Notes under the pieces: model-generated
Told to the model about the DNA's origin: nothing
What the model saw: the letters and a program-made list of their open reading frames with translations, nothing else
Databases searched by the model: none
Made by a program: the position numbers and the translations under genes
In this document: positions 35,597 to 46,231 of the stretch, piece after piece
How positions within the stretch are numbered: the first letter of the stretch is position 1
Layout: each line of letters begins with the position of its first letter
Assembly (NCBI GenBank): GCA_015956445.1
Contig: WIUZ02000010.1
Coordinates: 1,178,001 to 1,242,000, forward strand
From: Thelephora terrestris
Lineage: Eukaryota; Basidiomycota; Agaricomycetes; Thelephorales; Thelephoraceae
DNA: 64,000 nucleotides
Direction of reading: 5' to 3'

Positions 35597-38500
35597 ATGC
35601 CGTACCGAACGCACCCCCCCTTGATGGGTCCTGGACTCAACCTACCAAGTACGGCGGGGACGAGGAATTTGGATATCTCCCCCATCGCGGGGATAGGACA
35701 TAACGTCCAAGGAAGGAGAGACCCCACGGGAAACCGCCGAGAAGGTGGCAGTGGGGATGCCCTTCGGAGTCAGACGGAAACAAACTGTTCCGTAGACGTA
35801 CCGACGTCAAACAACCGACACACGGATGATGGAGCACAGGCTCCAGAAAATGAGCAACACCTACCGGAGGGAGGGCGACTTGAACCGACGCCGAGACCAC
35901 GGAACGAACCAAATGGTACCCTGAACCAACCGAGGCGAAAGCGCAAGCAGCTTAAAATAGCATTGGTAAACATGAACGGGAAGGGGGACACCTCACAAGA
36001 CAAGTGGGGATCGATAAACAACGTTATGAAGAGGAGACGAATTGCTGTCCTCGGAATACAGGAGACACACCCATGTAATGTGCTAAGAGAGAATGTGAGC
36101 CGTAGATTCCGAAACACCCTCCACCTCGCACACTCTGAAAACCCGATAGACCCTAGTAGAATTGGGGGGATATCCATAGTGGTAAACAAGGGACTGGTAG
36201 ATACCAAGAAAGTAACTCACCGGGAGATAGTACCCGGGAGGGTGATGATGGTGGAAATACCATGGAACGACTGTGACAAGCTACGGATCATGAATATATA
36301 TGCGCCAGTGAATAACGCCGAGAAAGCGGACTTTTGGAGAAATCTCCGAGAGACCATGGAGCAGGACGAAAACCTACAGCCGGATGTAATGTTGGGCGAC
36401 TTTAACCTAGTCGAAAACCCAGAAATAGACAGACTGAGCAACAGAAGGGGGACGGACCCCCGAGCTGCGCGAGAGGCGCTGTCAGACATCATAGTGGAGG
36501 CGAACCTAACGGATGGCTGGAGACGAAGACACCCCAAAAAGCGGGGATACACCTACACAGGGAACGGTCAGTCGAGACTAGACAGGATATACACAAAAGA
36601 GGACCTCTATCCGTGGTGCACCGACTGGAAAATTGAACACCCGGGCTTCAGGACAGACCACAGCCTGACGAGTGTGCAAATCACCTCAGAAAACATGCCC
36701 TTCATTGGGAAAGGGAGGTGGGCAATCCCCGTGAACCTCCTCAAAAACGGACCACTAAAGAAGAAAACACAGGAGCTCGCCATGCGGCTCCAAGACAAAG
36801 TGAACAGTACCACCCTAACCGATGCCGCGGCAAACCCCCAGACGGCCCTAAAGGAATTCAAAACGGAGATCGTGAGATTATTCCGAGACCACCAGAGAAC
36901 AAACCAACCTAAGATAGAGAACGCCATCAGGAGGCTACAGGGTGAGCTGAAAGACAAAGGCGACGCACAACACCTGACTGCAGACGAGATAGCAGAGGAC
37001 TCAGCACTGATCACGGAACGCATCGACGCCCTGGAAAAAAAGAGGAGAGATAACGCCAAACTACTGAGCACTGCTAGGAACAGACTAGAAGGGGAGACAA
37101 TGTCGAAATACTGGGCGAGATCGGCGAAAGAGAGTACCCCGAGGGACACGATCCGAGCACTACGGAATCCACTGTGCAACCAAGGCCGGAAAGAAACGAG
37201 GTCTGACAAGATGGCAGAACTCGCTAAACAATACCACCAACAGCTACTTGCCATAGACCGAGACCCCGGAGAGGAACCGGACGTCGAAAAACTAGCCAAG
37301 GTTCTGGAAAACGTAGAGACCCGACTATCCCCAGAAGATGCAGAGAAGATCGGTAACGACATCACCGAGGAAGAAGTGGCCGAAGCCATAATGGATACGG
37401 CAAGCGACAAAGCAGCCGGACTAGACGGCATACCAGTAGAGCTGTGGAAACTACTCCACCAACAATACAACTCCGCGAAGGAGGACGAGAGGCACAAGCT
37501 CTGCAACATTGCGTCAGTGCTGGCGGATATCTTCAAAGATATTGCGAAGAACGGCATACATGAAGGGACGAACTTCAATGAAGGGTGGATGTGCCCGATA
37601 TATAAGAAAAAAGAAGCTGACAATATAGCGAACTACCGCCCGATTACGGTACTAAACACAGACTATAAGATACTTACCAAGGCCATCGCGACGCGGCTCA
37701 CAGGAATCGCGCCGAGCATAATCCACCCGGACCAAGCAGGCTTCATCAGGGGAAGAAGCATCTTCGACCAGATCGACCAGACGGCGACAACGATAGATTA
37801 CGCAAAACTGAAAGGGATAAATGGGGCAATAGTGGCCCTGGACCAGGAGAAGGCGTACGACAAAATAACGCACCCATACCTGTGGAAGATACTTCACAAG
37901 TTTGGGTTCCCGGAGCGGGCGATCAACATGATCAAAGTACTATACAGAGACGCCCCAACATCCGTAATAATTAATGGGATAATAAGCGACCCCTTCTACG
38001 TCACAAGAGGGGTAAGGCAGGGAGACCCGATGTCCTGCATACTCTTCGACCTCAGCATAGAACCGCTAGCAGCCAACATACGGGCGTCAAACATCAAAGG
38101 AATAGAAGTCCCCAACCTAGACGATAAAGTTAAAGTGTCCCTCTTCGCAGACGACACAACAGTTGTGCTAACCGAGCAAGACAGCTTCTCCGAACTGATC
38201 GGAATCCTAGACGAGTGGTGTGGAATGTCAGGCGCCAAGTTCAATGTCGAGAAGACAGAGATTATTCCAATAGGGACCCCGGACTTTCGGGCCAGATTTC
38301 GAAACACCAGGATGTTAAAAGATGGGGGAGAGGCTATACCAGAGTCTATCCACATAGCACAAGACAGAGACGCTACCCGAATACTTGGAGCATGGGTAGG
38401 AAATGACGTGAAACCCGAGGAACCCTGGAAAAAAATAGTTGAAACGATAAAGAAAGACTTTAAGAGATGGGAAGCAAGGTACCCTACCCTGGAGGGCAAA

Positions 38501-40744
38501 CGCCTGATAGTACAAATGATAGCGGGTGGAAAAACCCAGTTCCTGGCTAGAGCCCAAGGGATGCCGGACTCGATCCAAGCCGAAATCCGCAAAGCGATCA
38601 CCCAGTTCGTATGGGGCAAAGAGAGAGCCACCATGGGTATCGACGATGCTGCACAAGACCCCGAGAGGGGCGGACGAAAGGTCCTGAATATAGTAAGAAG
38701 GAACGAAGCGATTGACTTAATGTGGATCAAACAATACCTAAACATGGGGCCGGAGAGACCCAAATGGGCATACATGATGGACGAGATCTTCAGAATGGAG
38801 CGACCCAAGCGAACAAAGGACACATACCAGATGATTGAACACTGGAACCCACTAATACAAGACTGGAAACCCAAGGCAAAATCGTCCTACGTCACAAGAA
38901 GAGTCCAGAACGCTATGCGCCTGGCGAGAAAGCATAAGGTGGAGCTCGAAGCCCTGGAACCAAACAACGAAACCAGAGAGGAGATGCCAGTCTGGCTCCA
39001 CCGGAAAACGAGTGCGGAAGCCGGGAGACTTTACAAGACAGACGGCGCGAAATGCCTAAAAACCAGACACAAGACTCACTACATGAAACAACTGGTTGAG
39101 ATGGTGAGAGACGTACCGGACGAACATAGGTACACAAACTTCTGCGCGTGTCAAAAATGCCGGGATGCATCAGATCTGGGCTGCACCCACCCAAACAAAT
39201 GCATCGAAACCGCCCGAAAGCTAATCGAGGCGATAGCCCCTAGGTGGAGACCGGAAATCGACCAAGATGCAATGAACCGGGTGCCCGCCGTCATCACGAC
39301 GGAGATCGAAGACCCTCAAGAAGGTATACTGGTAAATACCGTGAGGGAAACAACAGACCTGAGAGGTTCAATCAGAATCTTCACGGAGAGGAAAAACCTC
39401 CTCAGCGCGACAGCCCTAAAACTGACCGAGGACGAAACCGAGAGAACCACAGAACTGGTGATATACACCGACGGCTCGTGTATCCATAACGGAACCGAAG
39501 ACGCCAGGGCTGGCAGCGGGATATGGTATGGCCACCGAGACGCGAGAAATACGGCGATCCGGGTCCCCGGGGAAAAACAATCGAACCAAATAGGAGAGCT
39601 ATTGGCGATCCTGCACGCAGTAAAAAACGCGCCGGCAAACCAGCCACTCAGGATAAAAAGCGACTCGAAATTTGCGATTGAAGGACTCACTAAACACGCA
39701 AAGGACTGGGAGTCAAAGGACTGGATCAGGGTAGCGCACGGCCCCCTCTTCAAATGCACTACCGCGTGGTTGAGAGCCAGAACAGCAACCACGACCTTCC
39801 AGTGGGTCAAAGGCCACGCTGGCATAGAAGGAAACGAAGAGGCGGACAAATTGGCAGCCGCCGGGGCACAAAAGGAGCCAGACCAACCCGAGATAGACAT
39901 GAGGATCCCGGCTGACACGATGACAACAGGCGCAGCACTAACGAGGGTGAGCCAGAAATTGATATACCATCACCTCACGAACCGTGAAGACATTGAAAGA
40001 ACCGCCACCAAACGGTCGATTGAAAAAATCAAGACAGCAGTAAAGGAACTGTTTGACGAGACCCCGACGAGCGAAGCGATATGGAAAAGCATACGTCATA
40101 AGGATGTGACGAAGAAGATTCGAGACTTCTTATGGAAGCATACGCACGGCATCTATAGGCTAGGCGCCTTCTGGAATCACATACCCGGGTACGAAGACAG
40201 AGCAGAGTGCCCCATGTGCGGAAAATATGACACCTTTGAGCACATCGTAACGGAGTGCGACTCAGTAGAGAGAAACACAGTCTGGGAACAAGCGAACGAC
40301 CTGTGGCGACGCAGACATAACGAGAACCTACCCGTGTCGGAAGGTGCGATACTAGGAAGCGGCCTAGCAAACTTCCGAAACGACGAAGGGAAACCGGACG
40401 CCGCAAAGAACAGACTATATAGGATCCTTATGACCGAATCGGCCCACCTCATATGGGTCCTAAGATGCGAGAGGAGGATCGCAAACGGGGACAACCCCCA
40501 CAATTACCACACGGAAGAAGCGGTAAAAGGCCGATGGTACCGGAAGATAAACGGGCGAATGCAAATTGACTGCCTCCTTACAAACAAGTTCCTCTACGAG
40601 AAGAAAGCGCTAAAGACGAAGAAGGTATACAATACCTGGACGAGATGTTCCACGAGCCAAGAAGACCTCCATTGCGAGTGGTGCAAGTACCCTGGGGTTT
40701 TAGTGGGTAAGACACCGAGGCGCCCTCCAGGGCGACACAGATAA
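35597..40744 (+). CDS. LINE ORF2 polyprotein: endonuclease, reverse transcriptase, RNase H
   Basis: 1715 aa, performing target-primed reverse transcription. An APE-type endonuclease from about residue 117 has LGIQETH, MLGDFN, RLDRIY and the TDHS histidine. Reverse transcriptase spans about 650-930, with NYRPITVLNTDYKI near 680, QAGFIRGR, VALDQEKAYDK, GVRQGDPMS and the catalytic LFADDT near 849. A CxxC pair (CACQKC) is near 1183. RNase H starts near 1289 with YTDGSC, then GELLAIL, KSDSKFAI and GHAGIEGNEEADKLA, so all four acidic residues are present. A zf-RVT-like motif near 1536 reads CPMCGKYDTFEHIVTEC. The start may lie downstream of 35597, since the first 110 residues show no domain. No stop or shift is seen. 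Confidence 0.95.
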   Translation: MPYRTHPPLMGPGLNLPSTAGTRNLDISPIAGIGHNVQGRRDPTGNRREGGSGDALRSQTETNCSVDVPTSNNRHTDDGAQAPENEQHLPEGGRLEPTPRPRNEPNGTLNQPRRKRKQLKIALVNMNGKGDTSQDKWGSINNVMKRRRIAVLGIQETHPCNVLRENVSRRFRNTLHLAHSENPIDPSRIGGISIVVNKGLVDTKKVTHREIVPGRVMMVEIPWNDCDKLRIMNIYAPVNNAEKADFWRNLRETMEQDENLQPDVMLGDFNLVENPEIDRLSNRRGTDPRAAREALSDIIVEANLTDGWRRRHPKKRGYTYTGNGQSRLDRIYTKEDLYPWCTDWKIEHPGFRTDHSLTSVQITSENMPFIGKGRWAIPVNLLKNGPLKKKTQELAMRLQDKVNSTTLTDAAANPQTALKEFKTEIVRLFRDHQRTNQPKIENAIRRLQGELKDKGDAQHLTADEIAEDSALITERIDALEKKRRDNAKLLSTARNRLEGETMSKYWARSAKESTPRDTIRALRNPLCNQGRKETRSDKMAELAKQYHQQLLAIDRDPGEEPDVEKLAKVLENVETRLSPEDAEKIGNDITEEEVAEAIMDTASDKAAGLDGIPVELWKLLHQQYNSAKEDERHKLCNIASVLADIFKDIAKNGIHEGTNFNEGWMCPIYKKKEADNIANYRPITVLNTDYKILTKAIATRLTGIAPSIIHPDQAGFIRGRSIFDQIDQTATTIDYAKLKGINGAIVALDQEKAYDKITHPYLWKILHKFGFPERAINMIKVLYRDAPTSVIINGIISDPFYVTRGVRQGDPMSCILFDLSIEPLAANIRASNIKGIEVPNLDDKVKVSLFADDTTVVLTEQDSFSELIGILDEWCGMSGAKFNVEKTEIIPIGTPDFRARFRNTRMLKDGGEAIPESIHIAQDRDATRILGAWVGNDVKPEEPWKKIVETIKKDFKRWEARYPTLEGKRLIVQMIAGGKTQFLARAQGMPDSIQAEIRKAITQFVWGKERATMGIDDAAQDPERGGRKVLNIVRRNEAIDLMWIKQYLNMGPERPKWAYMMDEIFRMERPKRTKDTYQMIEHWNPLIQDWKPKAKSSYVTRRVQNAMRLARKHKVELEALEPNNETREEMPVWLHRKTSAEAGRLYKTDGAKCLKTRHKTHYMKQLVEMVRDVPDEHRYTNFCACQKCRDASDLGCTHPNKCIETARKLIEAIAPRWRPEIDQDAMNRVPAVITTEIEDPQEGILVNTVRETTDLRGSIRIFTERKNLLSATALKLTEDETERTTELVIYTDGSCIHNGTEDARAGSGIWYGHRDARNTAIRVPGEKQSNQIGELLAILHAVKNAPANQPLRIKSDSKFAIEGLTKHAKDWESKDWIRVAHGPLFKCTTAWLRARTATTTFQWVKGHAGIEGNEEADKLAAAGAQKEPDQPEIDMRIPADTMTTGAALTRVSQKLIYHHLTNREDIERTATKRSIEKIKTAVKELFDETPTSEAIWKSIRHKDVTKKIRDFLWKHTHGIYRLGAFWNHIPGYEDRAECPMCGKYDTFEHIVTECDSVERNTVWEQANDLWRRRHNENLPVSEGAILGSGLANFRNDEGKPDAAKNRLYRILMTESAHLIWVLRCERRIANGDNPHNYHTEEAVKGRWYRKINGRMQIDCLLTNKFLYEKKALKTKKVYNTWTRCSTSQEDLHCEWCKYPGVLVGKTPRRPPGRHR

Positions 40745-42329
40745 GGCCACTGTGCCTGTCTGCTTGGTGCCAGTCCCACACTGCCCTGCGTGAGCAGGAG
40801 CGTGCATAAAGCATTTCCCCAAGGTTACCTTCCCCCCGACAGTAGGGTGCAAGCCCCTACGCCCCTAGCAGATGAGATAAACCGCGCTTATTTGCGCGAG
40901 TGTTATCCCATCACGTGCTCCACAAAAAAAAAAAAAAAAAAAAAAAAAAGATTATTCTAAATAATATTCAGAATATAATCAGAATAATAAACATGTCTTA
41001 TTTTAAACATATTCTAGCCATATCCTAGGATTATTTTATTCAAATCTGATGCCCAGAGCCAACTCTGCTGAGAGTTCATTTGCATTTGCATATTCCTTGA
41101 ATGTGGGCAGAATCTGTTTTGAAAATAATACATTTACTATTTTAATTATATTCAGAATATTGTTTAGAATAATCCCCCAAAACCTATTCTACTCTGGACC
41201 CAGTGCAGTGGGTCCATCTTGATCACTTTTACAAAGTACCCACCAATTTTATCACAATGTGCCCTGTGGGTCCATGCAGGATACATTGTAAAAGTATTCA
41301 TCAAAGTGGCCACTGGGCACTTTGCGAAAGAAACCAGGGTTTTCTTTCACAATATAATTTATAATTTATCCTACTTGGTGCCTGAGCCACTGATTGAGAG
41401 TTCTTTCAAAAAGTACCCTGCAATGCAAACACAATGTCCCCAGGGGGTTCTTCTCAATGTTTTCACAATAAACTCTCAATGTGGTTGGATTTCACAACTA
41501 ACTCTCAAAGAAACCATTGAGTATCTGGTTGAATACTTTGTGGACACATTGCTGGATACTTTATGAAAGAACTCTCAATGAGTGGCTCAGGGGTATACTG
41601 GACACATTGTAAGCAAAATTGTGAAAGAACCCAGGGGTTTCTTTCACAAAGTGCCCAGTGGCCACTTTGATGAATATTTTTATAATGTATCCTGCATGGA
41701 CCCACAGGGCACATTGTGATTGAATTGATGGGTACTTTGTAAAAGTAATCAAGATGGACCCACTGGCCACATTGCAGTCACATTGATGGGTCATTTCTAA
41801 AAGAACTCAGCATGTACCTCCTGGCCACAGGCTGGATACATTGTCTAAAAAATCACAATGTAATCACAATGTAATCGCTGGGTAAGTGACCCCTTGCCCC
41901 CAGTGACTAGTGGTTCAGTTGAGCGCGGAAGATGGTGACGCCATGTTTGGAGAGATCCTTGCGAGGAGGGGTCATTTCTTTGATCGCCGAGATGGAACGC
42001 TGATGACCATGAGGCATGCCGTAGATCGAGTTGAATTTTGATGGACATTGTATAAGCATAGTATAGCCATGTCGTTTCGTATTGCCGTGAATGTATGCGC
42101 GTTTGGGTGTGTTTGAATGGTTGGTGTGAAGAATAAGGAGTGTGAAGCATTCAAACATAAGAAATGGTAAGAAGAGTTCAAAGAAAGAGCGTGTTATAAA
42201 AAGTTTAAAAATACCATGTTCCTGACAATATCTTGGCTGACATTGGAATGGGAAGGGAACGAGATGGGTCGAAGGGTACCGCCGGTTGAGCTTTTGCCAG
42301 ATTCACACCTTCTGGGCTATACTTCAATA

Positions 42330-42998
42330 CACTGGGGGCAAGGGGTCAAATACCCAGTGGGTACATGCTGAACACATTGTGATCACAGTCAACAAGTAAT
42401 CACAATGTGCCCAGTGGGGGGAGTTTGAATACATTCAAAATGTACCTGGCCATGTGAGTCCAATGTGCCCAGTGGGCACATTTTGATTGTGATCACAATG
42501 TACACATCAATGTGATCTCAATGTACCCAGCTCATTAAATAATAGTTTCTTTCACAATGTTGTCCACAATGTGTCCAGCATGTGGCTGAGCCACTCATTC
42601 AAAATTCTTTCAAAGATTATCCAGTGATGTGTCCATAATGTCCCCAGGGGGTTCTTTTTGAAGTGATCACAATGAAATCTCAATATTGTTTGATTTCACC
42701 ATGAACTCTCAAAGAAATCACTATGTGTATGGCTGTACACATTCTAGACACATCACTGGATACTTTGTGAAAGAAGTTTGAATGAGTGGCTCAGCCACAT
42801 GCTGGACACATTGTGAACAATATTGTGAAAGAAACTACTATGTAATGAGCTGGGTACATTGGGAACACATTGATGGGAACATTGTGAAAGAAATTCAAAT
42901 GTGCACAGCAGGCACATTGAGATCACATTGATGTGTACATTGTGATCACAATGTGTTCAGCATGTACCCACTGGGTATTTGACCCCTTGCCCCCAGTG
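42330..42998. mobile_element. 669-bp CACTA-like hairpin
   Basis: CACTGGGGGCAAGGGG ends with ATA duplicated (42327-42329, 42999-43001). A shorter relative of the 837-bp type, with the same arm sequence and a missing internal block. Confidence 0.88.
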
Positions 42999-43084
42999 AT
43001 AAAAACTTTTGAGCATGGCTTTCTTTTGTGGGGAGAGCGTGAAGGATGAGTCGACAGGGAATGTCGACGAAAAATCCAAGTTTG

Positions 43085-43868
43085 CACTCTAAATGGTTGA
43101 TGAGCTCCGGTTCCGGACCCTAATCGCTGAGCAGATGATTCATCAAATGAGGGGTCGCTTTGGGGAACTGGAGCATCCCATAAAGAAGGAGCTATCACTG
43201 GGAGCAAGGGCACCTGGAATCGGTGATTACATCTTGATTACATGGTGAGTTCATGTGCACTTTTCAATGATTGTAATCGCTGATTCCAGGTTGATTACAT
43301 TTCAAATGTTACCTTGACATGTAATCCAGCCAATGTCCACCAATTCCATTTGAAATGTTCTCTACAAATGTTTCTGGGATGTTTTTTACCTATCAGCAAA
43401 AATGATACTGCAATGTAGTCAACATGTTCTTCAATCGTCCAAGATGTAATCTAAATGCGCTCAAAAACATGACATGTTTTCACAATGTGCCCAGTGGGCA
43501 CATTCAGGGGACATTGCTTGGGAACATTTTGAGGAAATTTCAAATGGAGTTGGTGGGCACAGTTGAATTACATGTCAAGGTAACATTTGAAATGTAATCA
43601 ACCTGGAATCAGCGATTACAATCATTGAAAAGTGCACATGAACTCACCATGTAATTGGGATGTAATCACCGATTCCAGGTGCCCCTGCCCCCAGTGTATG
43701 GTACACCTTGAAGCAAGGGGTCTTCGATCAAAACCTGCTGGAACATGGGGCAACCATTCCTCGGGCTATCCAACCTGCAACCACCTCTACCACCCTGCTA
43801 TGGTCTCTGGTTCGAGAAGGGGAAAGCAAGGTGGGTTTTCTCTTGGAATAACGAGTATGACTCTCGTT
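43085..43868 (+). pseudogene. Diverged B-type gene fragment
   Basis: Plus-strand remnant of exon 2 of a B gene (DELRFRTLIAEQMIHQMRG, FGELEHPIKKEL, then LLEHGATIPRA). It is split by a hairpin at 43196-43696 and cut at 43869 by A4. It is more diverged than B1 to B5, so it represents an older insertion. Confidence 0.65.
43196..43696. mobile_element. 501-bp CACTA-like hairpin in the old B fragment
   Basis: CACTGGGAGCAAGGGCACC to GGTGCCCCTGCCCCCAGTG; TAT duplicated at 43193-43195 and 43697-43699. Same length as the copies in A2 and A3. Confidence 0.88.
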
Positions 43869-44309
43869 TGTCAGCGTGCTGAATTTTATTTCCTTTTTGA
43901 ACCATTTTTTACACCCAACTTTTGCTCACTTCCCTTACCTTTCTTTCTTATCTTATCAATTTTCCTTATCACGACTCACACCTCATCACCAAAGGACAAA
44001 GACAAAGCACAATGGTATTACAGGTGGCACAACCACGACGAGACACAAGACGACCAGCTAATGGAGTTGAATCCACTTGGACTCTGTGGACGAAGACTAA
44101 GGTGTATAGACCCTAGCCGTCAAGACCTAGTCTGCCAGTACTCTTCAGCACTGGCAACCTCCTCCTCTGTCCCCTCCGAGGCACTCTCAACGGCTTTCTC
44201 GTCGACCATCTCGATGACCCAAGCTTCCTCCAGATGATGAGCGACAGCCAGCTGAACTTCAGCGCGAAGGCAGCTCCTCACTGAATCGACCAAGGTCTGG
44301 TCCTGACTC
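43869..44309 (-). mobile_element. Element A4, truncated
   Basis: The minus-strand A end (TGTCAGCGTGCTGAATTTTAT) and the last coding exon. It is cut at 44309, right before the start of B2. The rest of A4 is not found in the window. Confidence 0.75.
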
Positions 44310-46231
44310 TGTCAGGGCCACTCTACCCCAACAACTACCAGTGCACTGAGCCGACTCCGCAGAGTACTCACTAGTCCAACTAGCTTGTGAGAGAACGATC
44401 ACGTCTCTATTCTTCCGGTAGGTTGTCCGAGGTCACTGCAAGTCAGGTCGAAATCCTAAAGAGAAACCCAACCTAAACCGTACTTCGTTCGGTTTAACAC
44501 GCAAGGGTTTATCTCTACAACAGGATTGATGACTCCACCAGTTGATCAACTGGACGCTCGAGGTGTTCTATAAGGTGAACACTGAGGTTCTATAGCTATG
44601 AAGCGCAGTTGACGGGCAGAGCGGGAGGGAGAGCAGATGGGGATGTCTTGGATCAAACAAGAAACTCTGACTTGTCCTTAACTGCAACTGGGCTGAGAAG
44701 GGCAGAGGATTTCCTGAGGTAACAAAACTGAGGTACTACGATACAGCCACAGTTGCTACTTATACTAAAGGAGTGGCCATGACGTCAATACCCTAATATA
44801 CCCTTATCAAGCTCAAAACAAAGGGAGATAAGGAGTGTGAGAATGCTAAGTAAGGGAAGCGAACAAGTATGACGCGTGGGAGAATAAAGGACAAAGGGCC
44901 TTACTAGCGTGTGAAGGATTGCATAAAAGATAATGAATGTCCGCATGAAACATAGGGGTAAAGATAACACTAGTCCAAAAGAAAGAGGGGCATGGGGTCA
45001 TGAAAGTTCGTACCTGGGGATCACACCCAAGGGCTAGGTGAGAATCTTCTTGGATGCTTCCTTTGGAGAGGCCAAAGATAGAGACCATACAGCATCCCTT
45101 GTTGTCTGTAGGCGGTAACAGCATCACGGACTAGTGGCAACCTCAACGTGCGTCCAAACATGAGGAGCGCAGGCCTAGACTCATGGGACTTGAGGGATTA
45201 CAGATTTGCCGGTGTTTCATGCTAACAGCTACTCCACATTCGCTGGGCTAAACAAAAGGAGTCAAAGGCACTCCTTCTGAATAACAGCGATTCCTTCCTC
45301 TGGTTAGGAGACTGTGATGTGACTGTCCACGTGTGTGATCAGGGTCCAGGGTTGATCGTAATCGTAAAGTCATGAGGGGTCGTAAAAGGGGTGCATGATG
45401 TCATAAAGGGGTCATCAGGGTCTTGAGACCTATTTTTAGTGCGCGCGCGTTCTAGGCGTTCCGGAATGAAGTTCTTCCTAGGCCGTCCCGCGGGCCGAGG
45501 TGTCAGCTTGATGTAGTAAGCCGACGATGATGGTACAGGGGCGGAAGTTGATGTGACCCGGACCAATGAGGTTCGTCGAGGTAGGTCACGTGAAGGATCA
45601 CCGATCTAGGCTATAAGAAGAATGTCTTCTTGGAGCCATCCTTGATCAGCAACACCAGCAACTTCCCCATCATCTTACCACAGCATGTCCTTTCCCAACA
45701 ACCATACCTACAAAGTTGCCAACGGCATCTCCACCATCTCTCGTATCGACCGTCGTGCCGCCGCTTGCAAGACCTACGCCACTGCGGCGGGGACTCCCTA
45801 TACCACTGATGACCAGGTATGGGGGAGACCTAGAGCTTTGTGTGTTCGCACTAACGCCTTCCTCTAGGTAGAGGTTACGTTCTTTAGGGCGTTGATGTCC
45901 AGCTAACGGCTTCTAGATCTTGGAGGTCGTCACGGAAGTGAACACTGAACGTCTCAGGGAGACGATCCCTCACTTGATGGGATTTGTCAGTGTGCTGAAT
46001 TTTATTTCCTTTTCAAACCATTTTTACACCCAACTTTCGCCCACTTTCCTTACCTATACCCCGTTCCTATCTTATCATTTCCCTTATCACGACTCACACG
46101 TCATCAAGGAACACAGACAAGGACACTGATGATATTACACGCGACGCGCAGCAAAGACACAAGACTACCAAACCGACGGAGTTGAATCCGCCCAGACTCT
46201 ATGGACGAGGACTAAGGCGTGCAAACCCTAG

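Larger units (their letters stand above)
32875..40949 (+). mobile_element. Full-length Tad-like LINE (non-LTR retrotransposon)
   Basis: An 8.1-kb element with a 5' leader of about 760 bp, two long ORFs, and a poly(A) run of 26 at 40924-40949. A perfect 17-bp target duplication lies at 32858-32874 and 40950-40966. Both ORFs are open from end to end, so it is young and possibly active. The combination of APE-type endonuclease, RT, RNase H and an ORF1 zinc knuckle is that of the fungal Tad clade. Confidence 0.93.
32684..41905. mobile_element. CACTA-like hairpin element carrying a LINE
   Basis: CACTGGGGGCAAGGGG ends; ACT duplicated at 32681-32683 and 41906-41908. Hairpin sequence is 32684-32857 and 40967-41905, about 1.1 kb without the LINE and one of its duplications. 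The left arm pairs with the last part of the right arm, and the long right arm folds further on itself. Confidence 0.85.
27598..42041 (+). pseudogene. Element B1 coiled-coil gene, interrupted
   Basis: Exons 27598-27729 and 27828-28118 onward follow the B4 gene. A TGA at 28116-28118 replaces a CGA codon of B3. Later exons run from about 28195, with the cysteine motif KTCNCKEG near 28560 and RGQR-like and ANPYPRP segments near 28870-28945. The reading frame is cut by A2 at 29082, resumes at 32522 (DEGDGGSLFNYVDS), is cut again by the hairpin at 32684, and resumes at 41909 up to a stop at 42039-42041. It cannot make a full protein. Confidence 0.65.
26223..42228 (+). mobile_element. Element B1, 16 kb with nested insertions
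   Basis: It starts TGTCAGGGCCACTCTACC and ends CATGTTCCTGACA, with ATATC at 26218-26222 and 42229-42233. B1's own pieces are 26223-29081, 32517-32683 and 41906-42228, together about 3.3 kb, the same as the uninterrupted B4. Inside it are A2 (29082-32516) and a hairpin element (32684-41905) that itself holds a LINE. The first 15 bp are identical to the start of element A. Confidence 0.88.

Noticed and set aside
35597-40744. Long open frames on the strand opposite to the LINE (for example 36607-37623 and 37996-38874)
   Set aside because: They mirror the codon bias of ORF2 and contain no recognisable domains, so they are shadows of the polyprotein.
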